Shown: positions 27,511 through 37,157 of the stretch, piece by piece
How the letters are laid out: the number at the start of each line of letters is the position of its first letter
Position numbering within the stretch: the stretch's first letter is position 1
DNA from: Chthonomonadales bacterium
GTDB lineage: Bacteria > Armatimonadota > Chthonomonadetes > Chthonomonadales > CAJBBX01
Reading direction: 5' to 3'
DNA length: 64,000 nt
Assembly (NCBI GenBank): GCA_020849275.1
Contig: JADLGO010000009.1
Location: forward strand, 62,001-126,000
Position numbers and translations under genes: made by a program
The notes under the pieces: model-generated
The model's input: the letters and a program-made list of their open reading frames with translations, nothing else
Told to the model about the DNA's origin: nothing
The model's database searches: none

Positions 27511-29895
27511 ATGCGCATGGCACACCGCTTTCGCGTTCCCGCAGTCCTCTGCCTGGCGGCGCTGTGCGCCGTCGCGCACGCGCAGGTCGCTTCGCTGCGA
27601 GTCGACATGGCCCGTCCCGGCGCGCGCGTGGACTCGCGCCTGTACGGCATCTTCTTCGAGGAGATCAACCACGCCGGCGACGGTGGCCTGTTCGCCGAGC
27701 TCGTCCGCAACGGGTCCCTCGAGGATGCCGAGACGCCTCAGGGATGGACGGCCGCGCCCGCGGGCCGTGCCGGCGTCGAGATCGCCATCGAGACGCGGGG
27801 GCTGCTGAACGTCCGCCAGCGCCGCTGTCTGCGAGTCAGCGCCGGCCAGGCCGGCCAGGGAGCCGCCAACGAGGGCTACTGGGGCATCGCGGTGCGCCGG
27901 GGCGAGGCGTACCGGCTGTCGCTGTACGCCCGTTCAGACACGGGCGCCGGCCTGCGCGGCGAGTTGGTGAGCGCCGCAGGGAAGCCGCTTGGCTCGGTCC
28001 GGCTCGGAGGGGTGGGCGCGGGGTGGAAGCGCTTAGCCGGCACGATCCGCGCCGAGGGCGGCGATCCCGCGGCGAGCCTCGTCATCCGGCTCCAGCGACC
28101 GGGCACCGTGTTGGTCGATCTGGTATCGCTGATGCCCGCCCACACCTTCCGGGGGCGCGCCAACGGTCTGCGGGCCGACCTGGCCGGCCGGCTTGAGGCC
28201 CTCCGGCCGGCGTTCGTGCGCTTCCCGGGAGGCTGCTTCGTGGAGGGCGACCGGCTCGCCAACGCGTTTCGCTGGAAGACCACGATCGGCGAGCGTGCCT
28301 GGCGCATGCCGCACCAGAACCTCTGGGGCTACGTGTCGAGCAACGGCCTGGGGTACCACGAATACCTGCAGATGTGCGAGGATCTGCGGGCGGAGCCGCT
28401 GTTCGTCGTCAACTGCGGCATGGCCCACGCAGATAACGCGCCGATGGCCGAGATGGAGCCGTGGGTGCGCGACGCGCTCGACGCCATCGAGTACGCGAAC
28501 GGCCCCGTCGACAGCCGGTGGGGTGCCGAGCGGGCACGCAACGGGCATCCGAAGCCCTTCGGCCTGCGTATGGTCGAGATCGGCAACGAGAACGGCGGTC
28601 CCGCGTACGAGGAGCGATACGCACTCTTCCACGACGCCATCAAGGCGCGCTACCCCGACGTGCAGTTGGTGGCGAACGTGCCGGTCACCTCGCGTCCGAT
28701 GGACATCCTCGACGAGCACTACTACAACGCTCCACGGTGGTTCGCCGCCAACGCGGGCCGCTACGATAACTACGACCGCGGCGGGCCGCGCATCTATGTC
28801 GGTGAGTACGCGGTCACCCAGGAGTGCGGGCAGGGCAACCTGCGCGCTGCCGTCGCCGAGGCCGCCTTCATGACGGGCATCGAGCGCAACTCCGACGTCG
28901 TGACGATGGCGTCCTACGCGCCGCTCCTCGTGAACGTGCGCAACCGGGCCTGGAACCCGGACCTGATCGGCTTCGACGGCGCGTCGTCATACGGCACGCC
29001 CTCCTACTATGTGCAGCAACTCTTCAGCCTGAACCGCCCGGACTGCAACGTTGCCGTGTCGGTCGGCGCGCCTCTCGAGGCCGCGCCGACTGGCGGGGCC
29101 GTCGGCCTGGGCACCTGGGCCACGCAGGCCGAGTTCGCCGATGTGCGCGTGGAGCGCGAAGGCGCCACGCTGTTGGAGGCCGCGTTCCGCGACGGCGCGC
29201 CGGGCTGGCGGCCCCTGCGCGGAGCGTGGCGGACCGCCGATGGCGTGTACCGGCAGGCCAGCGAGGAGGTCGACTGCCGCGCGACCGCCGGCGATCCAAC
29301 ATGGGACTACTACGACTATCGCCTGCGCGCCCGCAAGCTCGGTGGAGCCGAAGGGTTCCTCATCCTGTTTCGAGTGCGCGACGACGGCAACTGGTACTGG
29401 TGGAACCTGGGCGGGTGGGGCAACCGGTGGCACGCCGTGGAGCGGTCAGTTGATGGCAGCAAGACGCTGGCGACCGCCCAGGTGCCGGGCCGCATCGAGA
29501 CCGGACGTTGGTACGAGATCCACGTGGAGGTGGACGGAGCGCGTGCGCGCTGCTACCTGGACGGCCGGCTCGTCCACTCCTTCGAGGACTCCGGGTTGCG
29601 CTCGCTGCACGCGGCGGCCGGCGTGATAGACCGGTCGCGCGAGCTGGTCGTTAAGGTGGCGAACACCTCCGATGCCGCCCGCGAGACGGATGTGATGGTT
29701 GCCGGAGCGAAGGTCGGGCCTCTCTCGGGCACGGCAACCGTGCTCACCGCCGACTCGCCGGATGCCGAGAACTCGCTGGCCGACCCGACGCGGGTGGCGC
29801 CCGTGACGCGCCGCGTTCGCTTCGAGAGGCCGGCATTCCGTTACCGCTTCCCGGCGCACTCTCTCACGGTGCTGCGCCTGAAGAGGGAGAGATGA
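27511..29895 (+). CDS. Secreted alpha-L-arabinofuranosidase, GH51, with inserted laminin-G/DUF1080-like domain
   Basis: A 794-residue GH51 enzyme with a signal peptide (AVLCLAALCAVAHAQ). It removes terminal arabinofuranosyl groups from arabinan or arabinoxylan by a retaining mechanism. The N-terminal signature YGIFFEEINHAGDGGLFAEL is followed by a carbohydrate-binding-like domain, then the TIM barrel with acid/base Glu360 in EIGNENGG and nucleophile Glu432 in YVGEYAV. A concanavalin-like domain (about residues 545-690; GFLILFRVRDDGNWYWWNL) is inserted before the C-terminal GH51 beta domain resumes (ELVVKVANTSD). The start at 27511 has GAGG upstream. The next gene starts five bases after its stop, so the two form an operon. 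XylA nearby fits pentose use. Confidence 0.93.
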   Translation: MRMAHRFRVPAVLCLAALCAVAHAQVASLRVDMARPGARVDSRLYGIFFEEINHAGDGGLFAELVRNGSLEDAETPQGWTAAPAGRAGVEIAIETRGLLNVRQRRCLRVSAGQAGQGAANEGYWGIAVRRGEAYRLSLYARSDTGAGLRGELVSAAGKPLGSVRLGGVGAGWKRLAGTIRAEGGDPAASLVIRLQRPGTVLVDLVSLMPAHTFRGRANGLRADLAGRLEALRPAFVRFPGGCFVEGDRLANAFRWKTTIGERAWRMPHQNLWGYVSSNGLGYHEYLQMCEDLRAEPLFVVNCGMAHADNAPMAEMEPWVRDALDAIEYANGPVDSRWGAERARNGHPKPFGLRMVEIGNENGGPAYEERYALFHDAIKARYPDVQLVANVPVTSRPMDILDEHYYNAPRWFAANAGRYDNYDRGGPRIYVGEYAVTQECGQGNLRAAVAEAAFMTGIERNSDVVTMASYAPLLVNVRNRAWNPDLIGFDGASSYGTPSYYVQQLFSLNRPDCNVAVSVGAPLEAAPTGGAVGLGTWATQAEFADVRVEREGATLLEAAFRDGAPGWRPLRGAWRTADGVYRQASEEVDCRATAGDPTWDYYDYRLRARKLGGAEGFLILFRVRDDGNWYWWNLGGWGNRWHAVERSVDGSKTLATAQVPGRIETGRWYEIHVEVDGARARCYLDGRLVHSFEDSGLRSLHAAAGVIDRSRELVVKVANTSDAARETDVMVAGAKVGPLSGTATVLTADSPDAENSLADPTRVAPVTRRVRFERPAFRYRFPAHSLTVLRLKRER

Positions 29896-29899
29896 GACC

Positions 29900-32800
29900 A
29901 TGACGCGGATCGGGGCGGCTGCCGCCTGCATGTTGTTGACGTGCGGCATGGTCGCGGCCGACGTGTCGCTGCAGGACTTCGCCGACCTCTCGGCGTGGAC
30001 GCTCAACCGCGACGGCGGCCGCGACGTGGAACGCGGCGTGGCCACACTGGCGGGCGGCGGGCGCGGCATGCGCCTGCGCTACACGGACGGCCCACCGCAC
30101 TGGGGCAACCTCACGGCGCCCTGCCGCGTGCCCGGCGAGGCCACGGCCATCCGGTTCGCCATCGTTAAGCACGCGTCGGACCCGGCGGCGGCCATGTACG
30201 TGTGGCTGATGGAACCGGACGGCGACGCATGGGCGCAGCAGGTGACGGCACGCGGGCTGACGGTGGGGCAGTGGTCTCCGGGGCGGCACGAGGTGAGCCT
30301 GCCGATGTCGGGGTTCCGCTTCGAGCACCGGGGCCCCGGCACGCGCGCGATGGTCTCCTGCGACCGCATGCTGCTCGGGTGCAACTACGGAGACCTCGAG
30401 GTGACGGTGGAACCGATGCGCTGGACGACGCGCGCGGGGCATGGCGGCGCGCCTCTGCCGCGAACGGAGGGACTGTCGGTGGAGCGAGGCGAGCGGGGCA
30501 GCGTGGCGGTGCTCGACATGGCGCCGGGCCTGCCGGACGGCTTCCGCACGGCGCACGCACCTCAGGCGCTCGCCCGCGTGCTCCGCCGGGGCGGGTTCGG
30601 CGTCACGGTGCTTCGACCGGGAGACCTGGCGGACCCCTCCGTGCTAACGGTCGCGAACTACGGCGCGGTGGTCCTCCCCTTCGGCCCCTACTTCCCGTGG
30701 GCCGCGCGTGAGACCTTTGTCGCCTATCTGCGCGCGGGTGGCGGGTTCCTGTCTACCGATGGCTACGCGTTCGACCGCCTGGTGGAGTGGACCGGCGCGG
30801 GGTGGGAGGACGCCGGAGCCGGGGCCACCGCCGCCGACATGGCGTCGCCGAGCGCGCACTCCGCGCCGATGAATACGCGCGCGGGCCGATCGGGCGATGC
30901 CGTGACCTTCGCGCCCGAGCAGATCGGCGTCTTCGACCCGGCCGACCCGCTGACCGGCGCCGCGCACGGCCGACCATCCGCGTGGCTCTCGGCCACCGCC
31001 GCCGGCCAGGCGCTGCCGCGCTACCGCTTCGCGCGGCCGCCCACCGGCTTCGCGGCCAGCGGCCTGATCGGCGACAACTCGCCGGTCTTCCCGCCCGTCT
31101 ACCGCCGGTGGATCCCGCTCGTCGAGGCGTTCAGCCCCTCCGGCGAGGTGCGCGGGGCACTGCTGAGCCTGATGCGGAACCACGCCGGCACGTACGCCGG
31201 CAGCGCATGGGCGTTCAGCGGCATCACGTCGGGCGAAGACGTGTTCCTGGGCACATCGGCCCGACGCGCGCTCCTCTGCCGGGTGGTGGGCGAGCTCGTC
31301 GACCGCGTCGGCCTGCACGACCTCACGACCGACCTGGCAACGTACCGCGTGGGCGAGAAGGCGCGCGTTCGCGTCACGGCGAGCAGGCACGGCGCCGGCC
31401 CGGTAACGGCGACGCTGCGCCTGCGCGTGGGCGCTCGCTGGCTCCCGGAGCAGCGCGTCGCGCTGTCGCCCGGCGCCGCGCGCAGCGTCGAGGTGGTCGT
31501 GCCCGTCACGGCGGCGATGGGCGATCTGGTGCCGGTGCGGGCCGTCCTGGACGTGGCGGGCCGCGCGCGCGACACGCTTGACGCCGCCTTCTGCGTCTGG
31601 AGCCCGAAGGTGGTGGCCTCCGGGCCGCACATCGAATGGCGCGACAACCACCTGTGGGTGAACGGCCGCCCGCGCTTCCTTGCTGGCACGAACCAGACGG
31701 GAATGATGTTCTACTCGGCCCACGAGGGGCCGCTCGTGTGGGACCGTGACCTGCGCATGATGGCGGAGCGTGGCGTGCGGGTGCTCCGTGTCCTGCACTT
31801 CTCGCCCTTCGCAATGGCCGGCTACGAGGGCGATGGCGCCAACGCGCCGCTCGACCTGGCGGCTCGGCCGGCGCGGCTGCGGCGGCAGCTCGACGCCATC
31901 GTGCAGCTCGCGCAGAAGCATGGGGTCTGTCTGTTCCTCTCGCTGCACGATTGGATGGGCGTGGCGCTAACCGACGAGGAGCTCGCGGCCCAGGCCGACT
32001 GGAACCGCTTCTGGGCCGCGCGCTATTGCGACGTTCCCGCCATTCTCTACGATGTGCAGAACGAGCCCTCCGTCGAGGTGCCGGATCGGCCGGACATGCG
32101 ACGGCTCTGGAACGACTGGCTCAAGGCCCACTACGGAACCGATGAGGCGCTGCGCGCGGCCTGGCGCGTGACGCCGCCGGACGCGTCGATGCCCGACGTC
32201 CCGCTCACCGGCGGGACGGGCCGGTGGAACGACGTGCGCTCGGCGGACCGCAAGCGCTTCGAGGCCGTCATTCTGAACCGGTGGGTCAAGGCGAACGTGG
32301 ACGGCGTGAAGGCCGGCGACCCGGACGCGCCGGTGTGTGTGGGCTATCTCCCGTTCATGTCGGCCGCCGATCGGATCCTCGGCGTCCGGCATACGGACTT
32401 CTCGAACATGCACTACTACGGTCCGCTCGAAGGCTACGCCGCCGAGCTAAAGCTGATCGACCGGCGAGCCTACGGTAAGGGACTGAGCATCGGGGAGTTC
32501 GGGGCGCAGGAGGCGCACGACAGCCGGGCGCAGGGGCTGACCGGCCTGCCGGTGGAGCCCAGCGTGCGCCGCTTCTCCCAGGTAGTGCACTATGCCGCGG
32601 GCATGGGCGCGGCCTTCGTGGCGAACTGGGACTGGAAGGAGCTCGACGAGATGGTGTTCCCCTGGGGCCTCCTCCAACGGGGCACCGGAACGGCGAAGCC
32701 GTGGCTGCACACGTTCGCGCACGACGCCGCCTATCTGGCCGGCGTCGAGCCGTCGGGCGCGCTGCCTGCGGTCGCCCTGCTCGTTCCTGACGGCAACCGC

Positions 32801-33796
32801 ATCGGGCCGCGCTTCGATGAGATCCACGGCGGCATCCGGCGCGCCGCGGACCTGCTGATGGACGCCGGCGCGGACTTCTGCGTGCTCAACGAGGAGAACC
32901 TGGCGCGCATCCCGAGGGCCGTGCGCGCCATCGTCTGGCCAATCCCCTACTGCCCTTCCGACGCCGCGTTCGAGCGCGTGCTCACCTGGGTACGAAACGG
33001 CGGGCGCCTCTACCTATCCGGCGGCGTCGGCTTCGATGCCGCGCGTCGGCCTGACCTGACCGGGCGGTTGAGGGAGCTTGGTCTGCCGGAGTCCGAGCCG
33101 CGGCCGCCGTTCGACGGCCCTCCGGGCGATGGGCGTCCCGTGGCGTTTCGCGAGGCGACGGTCGGCGCCGGCGCCGTCCTCTACGTGCCCTACCCGCTGG
33201 AGCTCATGCGTGAGGGGGGCGCGGACATCTACCGGCGCTTCCTGAAGGGGGCTGGAGTCGGGGAGCCCATCGCGCGGGCGGAGGGCGGCACCGTGCGCGT
33301 TCTGACGGAGCCGACGCGCTCCGGCGGCAGGCTCATCGCGCTCGTGCGGACCGATCGCGGTGACGGGAGAGTGCGCGTGACGCTGCCGCACTGCGACGCC
33401 ACGCTGGACCTTGGCCCGGGGGGAGCGGCCTTCGTCACCGTGGACGACCGGAACCGCCTGGTGGCCGCCGAGAGCGAGGGCCGCCTGGAGGTGGCCGGTC
33501 GGGTTCTCGCCGCGGCCGCGGGGCATTTCGGGGTGGTGGCTCTGGATGGCCGCGCGCTCGCGGAGTCCGCCCGCGTGCTCGTGCTGCCACACCTGCAATC
33601 GCGCGTGTCGGTGCCCGGGTTGCGCGGGGTGGCGGGCGGCCAGGCCGCCGTGCGCCGCTACGGAGAGCCGTGGCGCGCCGCGCAGGCCGGCGCCGAACTC
33701 CGATGCGAGCCGGGCGAGACGCTGCTCCTCGCGGCCCGCGGGGGGATGGGCGCCGCGAGGGAGGCCATGCGCCGCCGCGACGCGCTGGCGCCCTGA
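29900..33796 (+). CDS. Large secreted GH42/GH5-like (clan GH-A) glycosidase with GATase-like domains
   Basis: A 1298-residue protein with a signal peptide (GAAAACMLLTCGMVAAD). Order of parts: a CBM-like beta-sandwich (about 25-175), a GATase/ThuA-like domain (about 190-290; YGAVVLPFGPYFPWA), an Ig-like domain (about 480-570), and a GH-A TIM barrel (about 590-960) with acid/base Glu722 in VQNEPS and nucleophile Glu866 in SIGEFGAQ. A second GATase-like domain follows (about 965-1120), like the trimerisation domain of GH42 beta-galactosidases, then a beta C-terminus. A galactosidase is most likely, but mannanase or other GH-A activity cannot be excluded. It follows the GH51 gene by four bases. 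The 3' end faces a convergent GH101-like gene. Confidence 0.82.
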   Translation: MTRIGAAAACMLLTCGMVAADVSLQDFADLSAWTLNRDGGRDVERGVATLAGGGRGMRLRYTDGPPHWGNLTAPCRVPGEATAIRFAIVKHASDPAAAMYVWLMEPDGDAWAQQVTARGLTVGQWSPGRHEVSLPMSGFRFEHRGPGTRAMVSCDRMLLGCNYGDLEVTVEPMRWTTRAGHGGAPLPRTEGLSVERGERGSVAVLDMAPGLPDGFRTAHAPQALARVLRRGGFGVTVLRPGDLADPSVLTVANYGAVVLPFGPYFPWAARETFVAYLRAGGGFLSTDGYAFDRLVEWTGAGWEDAGAGATAADMASPSAHSAPMNTRAGRSGDAVTFAPEQIGVFDPADPLTGAAHGRPSAWLSATAAGQALPRYRFARPPTGFAASGLIGDNSPVFPPVYRRWIPLVEAFSPSGEVRGALLSLMRNHAGTYAGSAWAFSGITSGEDVFLGTSARRALLCRVVGELVDRVGLHDLTTDLATYRVGEKARVRVTASRHGAGPVTATLRLRVGARWLPEQRVALSPGAARSVEVVVPVTAAMGDLVPVRAVLDVAGRARDTLDAAFCVWSPKVVASGPHIEWRDNHLWVNGRPRFLAGTNQTGMMFYSAHEGPLVWDRDLRMMAERGVRVLRVLHFSPFAMAGYEGDGANAPLDLAARPARLRRQLDAIVQLAQKHGVCLFLSLHDWMGVALTDEELAAQADWNRFWAARYCDVPAILYDVQNEPSVEVPDRPDMRRLWNDWLKAHYGTDEALRAAWRVTPPDASMPDVPLTGGTGRWNDVRSADRKRFEAVILNRWVKANVDGVKAGDPDAPVCVGYLPFMSAADRILGVRHTDFSNMHYYGPLEGYAAELKLIDRRAYGKGLSIGEFGAQEAHDSRAQGLTGLPVEPSVRRFSQVVHYAAGMGAAFVANWDWKELDEMVFPWGLLQRGTGTAKPWLHTFAHDAAYLAGVEPSGALPAVALLVPDGNRIGPRFDEIHGGIRRAADLLMDAGADFCVLNEENLARIPRAVRAIVWPIPYCPSDAAFERVLTWVRNGGRLYLSGGVGFDAARRPDLTGRLRELGLPESEPRPPFDGPPGDGRPVAFREATVGAGAVLYVPYPLELMREGGADIYRRFLKGAGVGEPIARAEGGTVRVLTEPTRSGGRLIALVRTDRGDGRVRVTLPHCDATLDLGPGGAAFVTVDDRNRLVAAESEGRLEVAGRVLAAAAGHFGVVALDGRALAESARVLVLPHLQSRVSVPGLRGVAGGQAAVRRYGEPWRAAQAGAELRCEPGETLLLAARGGMGAAREAMRRRDALAP

Positions 33797-33815
33797 GGGC
33801 CGGCCGGCGAGCGCC

Positions 33816-36800
33816 TCAGCGCGCCGGCCAGCGGTAGGCGCGCGACCCGTTCAGCGGCAGGCGCCAGCGCCGATCCGCGCTCGTCGGCCGCACCATGCCG
33901 GCGTCCGTCCGGACGGCTCGCGGTCGGCCGAAGCGCCGCGCGTCGAGCTCCACCACAAACCGCGCATCGCGCGGCAGCGTCTGAAGCACCCAGTCGGCGC
34001 CCTCGCGACGCGCGAGCACGCTGCCGTCGGTGCGGACGGGCCCGAAGTCGATGGCCGCGCCGCGCGCGTTGAGGTGCTCGGCAAAGAGCGCCTGCAAGTC
34101 GGCGCCGGTTGACCGCTCCGGCTCGAAGCGCAGCGAGAGGCCGCCTTCGGCGACAACGAGCCGCCCCAGCACAACCCTGCCATGCCGGTCGGTCGGGCCC
34201 TCCAGCGGCGCGCGCGGCCCCCCGCCGGCCGCGAAGAGGCCGGTCGTCCACGCGTAGGTCCCGTCCGGCACGTCGTCGGGCACCCGCACCTCGTAGGGGC
34301 CGTCGGCCACGGTTTCGCCGGCCTTCCAGCGGTTGGTTGGCCTCGGCAGGACGTGGTCCTGCTGGAAGCGGATGCCCTCGTCCCACGGCTCGCGGCCCGG
34401 GTTGCCGAAGTGCACGAAGGCGCGGTAGTCCGAGGTCGGTGGCGCGCCGACTCTCCACCGGTAGGTCACGCGGAATCGGCGCGGCCCCGACTGCTCGAAG
34501 CTTGCGACGCCCGGCCGGACGGCCACGAGTCCGCTCAGGTTCCAGTGCGCGGCGTTGCGGGCGTTGGCGAAGACGCGGTTCGGCGTCTCGGCGTAGTCGC
34601 ACACCACTCCGTGGCGGAGAGCCGTCCAGGCCGCGAGCCCCGGGCCGGTCGCCAGCCAGCCGAACTGTGGCAGCGTGCGGCCATCGGCGACGAGCGGCGT
34701 TGGCGCGCCGTTCACGGTCACCCGCACACCCCCCGCATACTCCACCTGGACCCGGTCCCACGTGCCGGCGATGGCCGCCGCGGTCGGGTCGACCCACCGG
34801 CCGCCCACCTGATAGCAGATGCGCCGCACCGCGGCCGTGCCCGTGCGCGCGGTCACCGGCGTCAGCAGATGGTGCTCCAGCCACGCTAGCGGCAGCACCG
34901 ACCAGGTGGCGGCGCCCAGGAAGCCTGCGTGGCCGAAGGCGACCTCCTGGGCGCGGTACTGGTCGAGCACCACCATCGGCGGCAGGGTGCCCCAATCGGC
35001 GCGATCCCACCAGCGCTCGTAGTAGCCCATCCCGTGATTGAGCTGGAGTGGGTGGATGCGCAGGAGGTCGAAGTCAACCATCAGCGGCGCGGCCAGGCCC
35101 TGGTTGCTCGGCCAGCCGGCGCCGAACTGCGCCTCCACGCCGTCGAGCAGGCCGCTCCAGTACCAGTGGTTGTTGCCCTCGCCGAACACCGGCCCGCCGT
35201 GCGTCTTGCGCTCGTACGTCCACAGGCGCCGGTGCACGTCCCACACGCGAGCGAACGTTCCCGCTCCCTCCTCCCGGGCGCGGAAGTCCACGTGAAACCA
35301 GGGTGGCACGGCCGAGTGAACGTCCAGGTAGTCGGCGTTCGTTCCGTAGCGGCGGTGAATCTCGGGTGACTGCGTGGCCGCGAGGCGGAGGATGGCGTTC
35401 GGCTTCACCGCGAACGACTGGACCTTGGTGCCGGGGTTGTACCATGCTGGCACGCGGTCGCCGGACGAGTCGAGCGCGATGTCGTTCGGGTCGAACCGGT
35501 CGTAGTTCGGGTAGTAGTCGACGTAGTTCTCGTGCGGCGCCACCAGCATGCCGAGCGCCGCGCCTTCGCGCACGAGCGCGCGCATCCCCGCGTCGCCGCC
35601 GAGCTCCGCCATGGCAGGGACGTGCGCGGGGAGGGCGTTGTCGTAGCCACTCCGCTGCCACACGTGAATGATCACCACGCAGCGGCGGATGTCGTAGTCG
35701 GAGAGCGCCCGTAGCCTGCGCGCGATGTCCTCGTAGCGCCCGCCCCAGACGTCGAGCACAACCCGGTCGGAAAGCATGCGGCGGTATGGCGACGGCGGGT
35801 TCGGGATGCGGGGCAGTGCCTCCGCCAGGTGCCACGCGGCGCTGTAGACAAGCCTCTCGCGAAGCGAGCTTCGCGATCCGTCGGTGAGCGCGCCGTAGGT
35901 CGCCGCCGTACCATCGTGGCTGGAGGCGCTTGAGGCCGTCCAGTCGAGGAAGGCACTGACGAACAGCCCCTCGCGCGGCAGGTAGTGCACCTGCCCGGAA
36001 TAGTAGGGCACCGTCACCTGCCGGCGCCGGACGACCGGCCCCCAGCCCCCGGCGTCGAACCGCGACACGAGCGGCACGGAGCAGCGCACGTCGAGCACCA
36101 GGCTCTTGCCCACGAGGCGGGCCCGCGCGGTCAGAACGGCGTGGCGCCCTCCCAGGTCATACTCCCGCTCGAGGGTGATGCTATCGCCGGTCTGCCGGAA
36201 GCGCGCGCGGACCGGGCGCGCCGCGTCGGCCCACTCCATCGAGGCCGTGGATGCCAGGGGCACGCGGACGGCCGCGCCGCCGCCGATGTGCGCCACGAGC
36301 TCCAGCGCGCCAAGCGGGGCGGCGTCGTCCTTCCTCGGGACGCGCCATGTGTAGCGCATCTCCCCGTCTGCGCCGCGGTAGGTGAGGACGGCCGAGTCTG
36401 CCTGGATCGAGCGCGAGGTGCGGAAGGCGAACCCGCCGCGTGGAGCAGCGCCATCCTCGGCGCGGCCGGCGATGGCCGTGAGGTCGAGGGCGGGCGGAGC
36501 GGGGCGCCGCGCCGGGGCGGGTCGGTAGCCCTCGAACACGAGCTCACGCCCGGCCCAGAGCGAGAAGTCGAAGCCCGGGTTCTGGCGCGGCCCGGGGCCG
36601 GTCTCGAACCGGATGCGGACCGTTCGGCCCGCGAGGCGCGTCAGGTCGATCTCGAACGGCCGCCATCGCGCGTCGGCCTGGTTCCTGTCCACGAGCGCGC
36701 GGCCATCGAGAAAAACCCGAAAGTCGGCGCCGTCCGACTGGCCAACGATGTCGGCCCGCATCGCGGTGCTTCCCCGCAGGAGGATGCGCCTGGCGCGCGG

Positions 36801-37100
36801 CAGCGCTACCCGAAACTGCTGAAAGGCGATGCCCGTTCCGCCACGCCAGGGACAATGCAGAAGGAACGCCGGGCGGCCGTTCCGCACGCCGACTGGCTGG
36901 CAGGCGACCCCCGTGCGCTCCTCGAAGAAGCCGCTCCACCCCAGCGGAAACTGCCGCTCGGGCTGACCAGCGTAGCGGTAGCCGACGAAGTAAAGGCCGA
37001 CCTCGTCGAGGCCGAGCCGCGCTGCGTCCGGCGCGATGACCGGCTGCGCAAGCGCGGCGGCGGGCGCGACGAGGGCGAGGAGCAGGAGCACGGCGCGCAT
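33816..37100 (-). CDS. Large secreted glycoside hydrolase-like protein (GH101/DUF5696-like), paralog of the one at 10402
   Basis: A 1094-residue protein with a signal peptide (AVLLLLALVAPAAALAQ). An NPCBM-like N-terminal sandwich (about 30-215; DFRVFLDGRAL) is followed by a supersandwich region and a TIM barrel (about 460-720). The barrel contains VVIIHVWQRSGYDNALP, HENYVDYYPNYDRF, YLDVHSAVPPWFHVDF with Asp593, and GGPVFGEGNNHWYW with Glu641. The Asp/Glu pair, 48 residues apart, recalls the GH101 catalytic pair. C-terminal beta domains complete it. The start at 37100 has GGAG upstream. It is the last gene of a minus-strand run of four that starts with ruvC, 57 bases after the URO-D-type gene. 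The substrate is unknown. Confidence 0.75.
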   Translation of the reverse strand: MRAVLLLLALVAPAAALAQPVIAPDAARLGLDEVGLYFVGYRYAGQPERQFPLGWSGFFEERTGVACQPVGVRNGRPAFLLHCPWRGGTGIAFQQFRVALPRARRILLRGSTAMRADIVGQSDGADFRVFLDGRALVDRNQADARWRPFEIDLTRLAGRTVRIRFETGPGPRQNPGFDFSLWAGRELVFEGYRPAPARRPAPPALDLTAIAGRAEDGAAPRGGFAFRTSRSIQADSAVLTYRGADGEMRYTWRVPRKDDAAPLGALELVAHIGGGAAVRVPLASTASMEWADAARPVRARFRQTGDSITLEREYDLGGRHAVLTARARLVGKSLVLDVRCSVPLVSRFDAGGWGPVVRRRQVTVPYYSGQVHYLPREGLFVSAFLDWTASSASSHDGTAATYGALTDGSRSSLRERLVYSAAWHLAEALPRIPNPPSPYRRMLSDRVVLDVWGGRYEDIARRLRALSDYDIRRCVVIIHVWQRSGYDNALPAHVPAMAELGGDAGMRALVREGAALGMLVAPHENYVDYYPNYDRFDPNDIALDSSGDRVPAWYNPGTKVQSFAVKPNAILRLAATQSPEIHRRYGTNADYLDVHSAVPPWFHVDFRAREEGAGTFARVWDVHRRLWTYERKTHGGPVFGEGNNHWYWSGLLDGVEAQFGAGWPSNQGLAAPLMVDFDLLRIHPLQLNHGMGYYERWWDRADWGTLPPMVVLDQYRAQEVAFGHAGFLGAATWSVLPLAWLEHHLLTPVTARTGTAAVRRICYQVGGRWVDPTAAAIAGTWDRVQVEYAGGVRVTVNGAPTPLVADGRTLPQFGWLATGPGLAAWTALRHGVVCDYAETPNRVFANARNAAHWNLSGLVAVRPGVASFEQSGPRRFRVTYRWRVGAPPTSDYRAFVHFGNPGREPWDEGIRFQQDHVLPRPTNRWKAGETVADGPYEVRVPDDVPDGTYAWTTGLFAAGGGPRAPLEGPTDRHGRVVLGRLVVAEGGLSLRFEPERSTGADLQALFAEHLNARGAAIDFGPVRTDGSVLARREGADWVLQTLPRDARFVVELDARRFGRPRAVRTDAGMVRPTSADRRWRLPLNGSRAYRWPAR

Positions 37101-37157
37101 GTGGCTCTCCGGTGATGGGCGATCGGCCGGGGCGCGGCGCGCCCGAGCCAATCGCGG

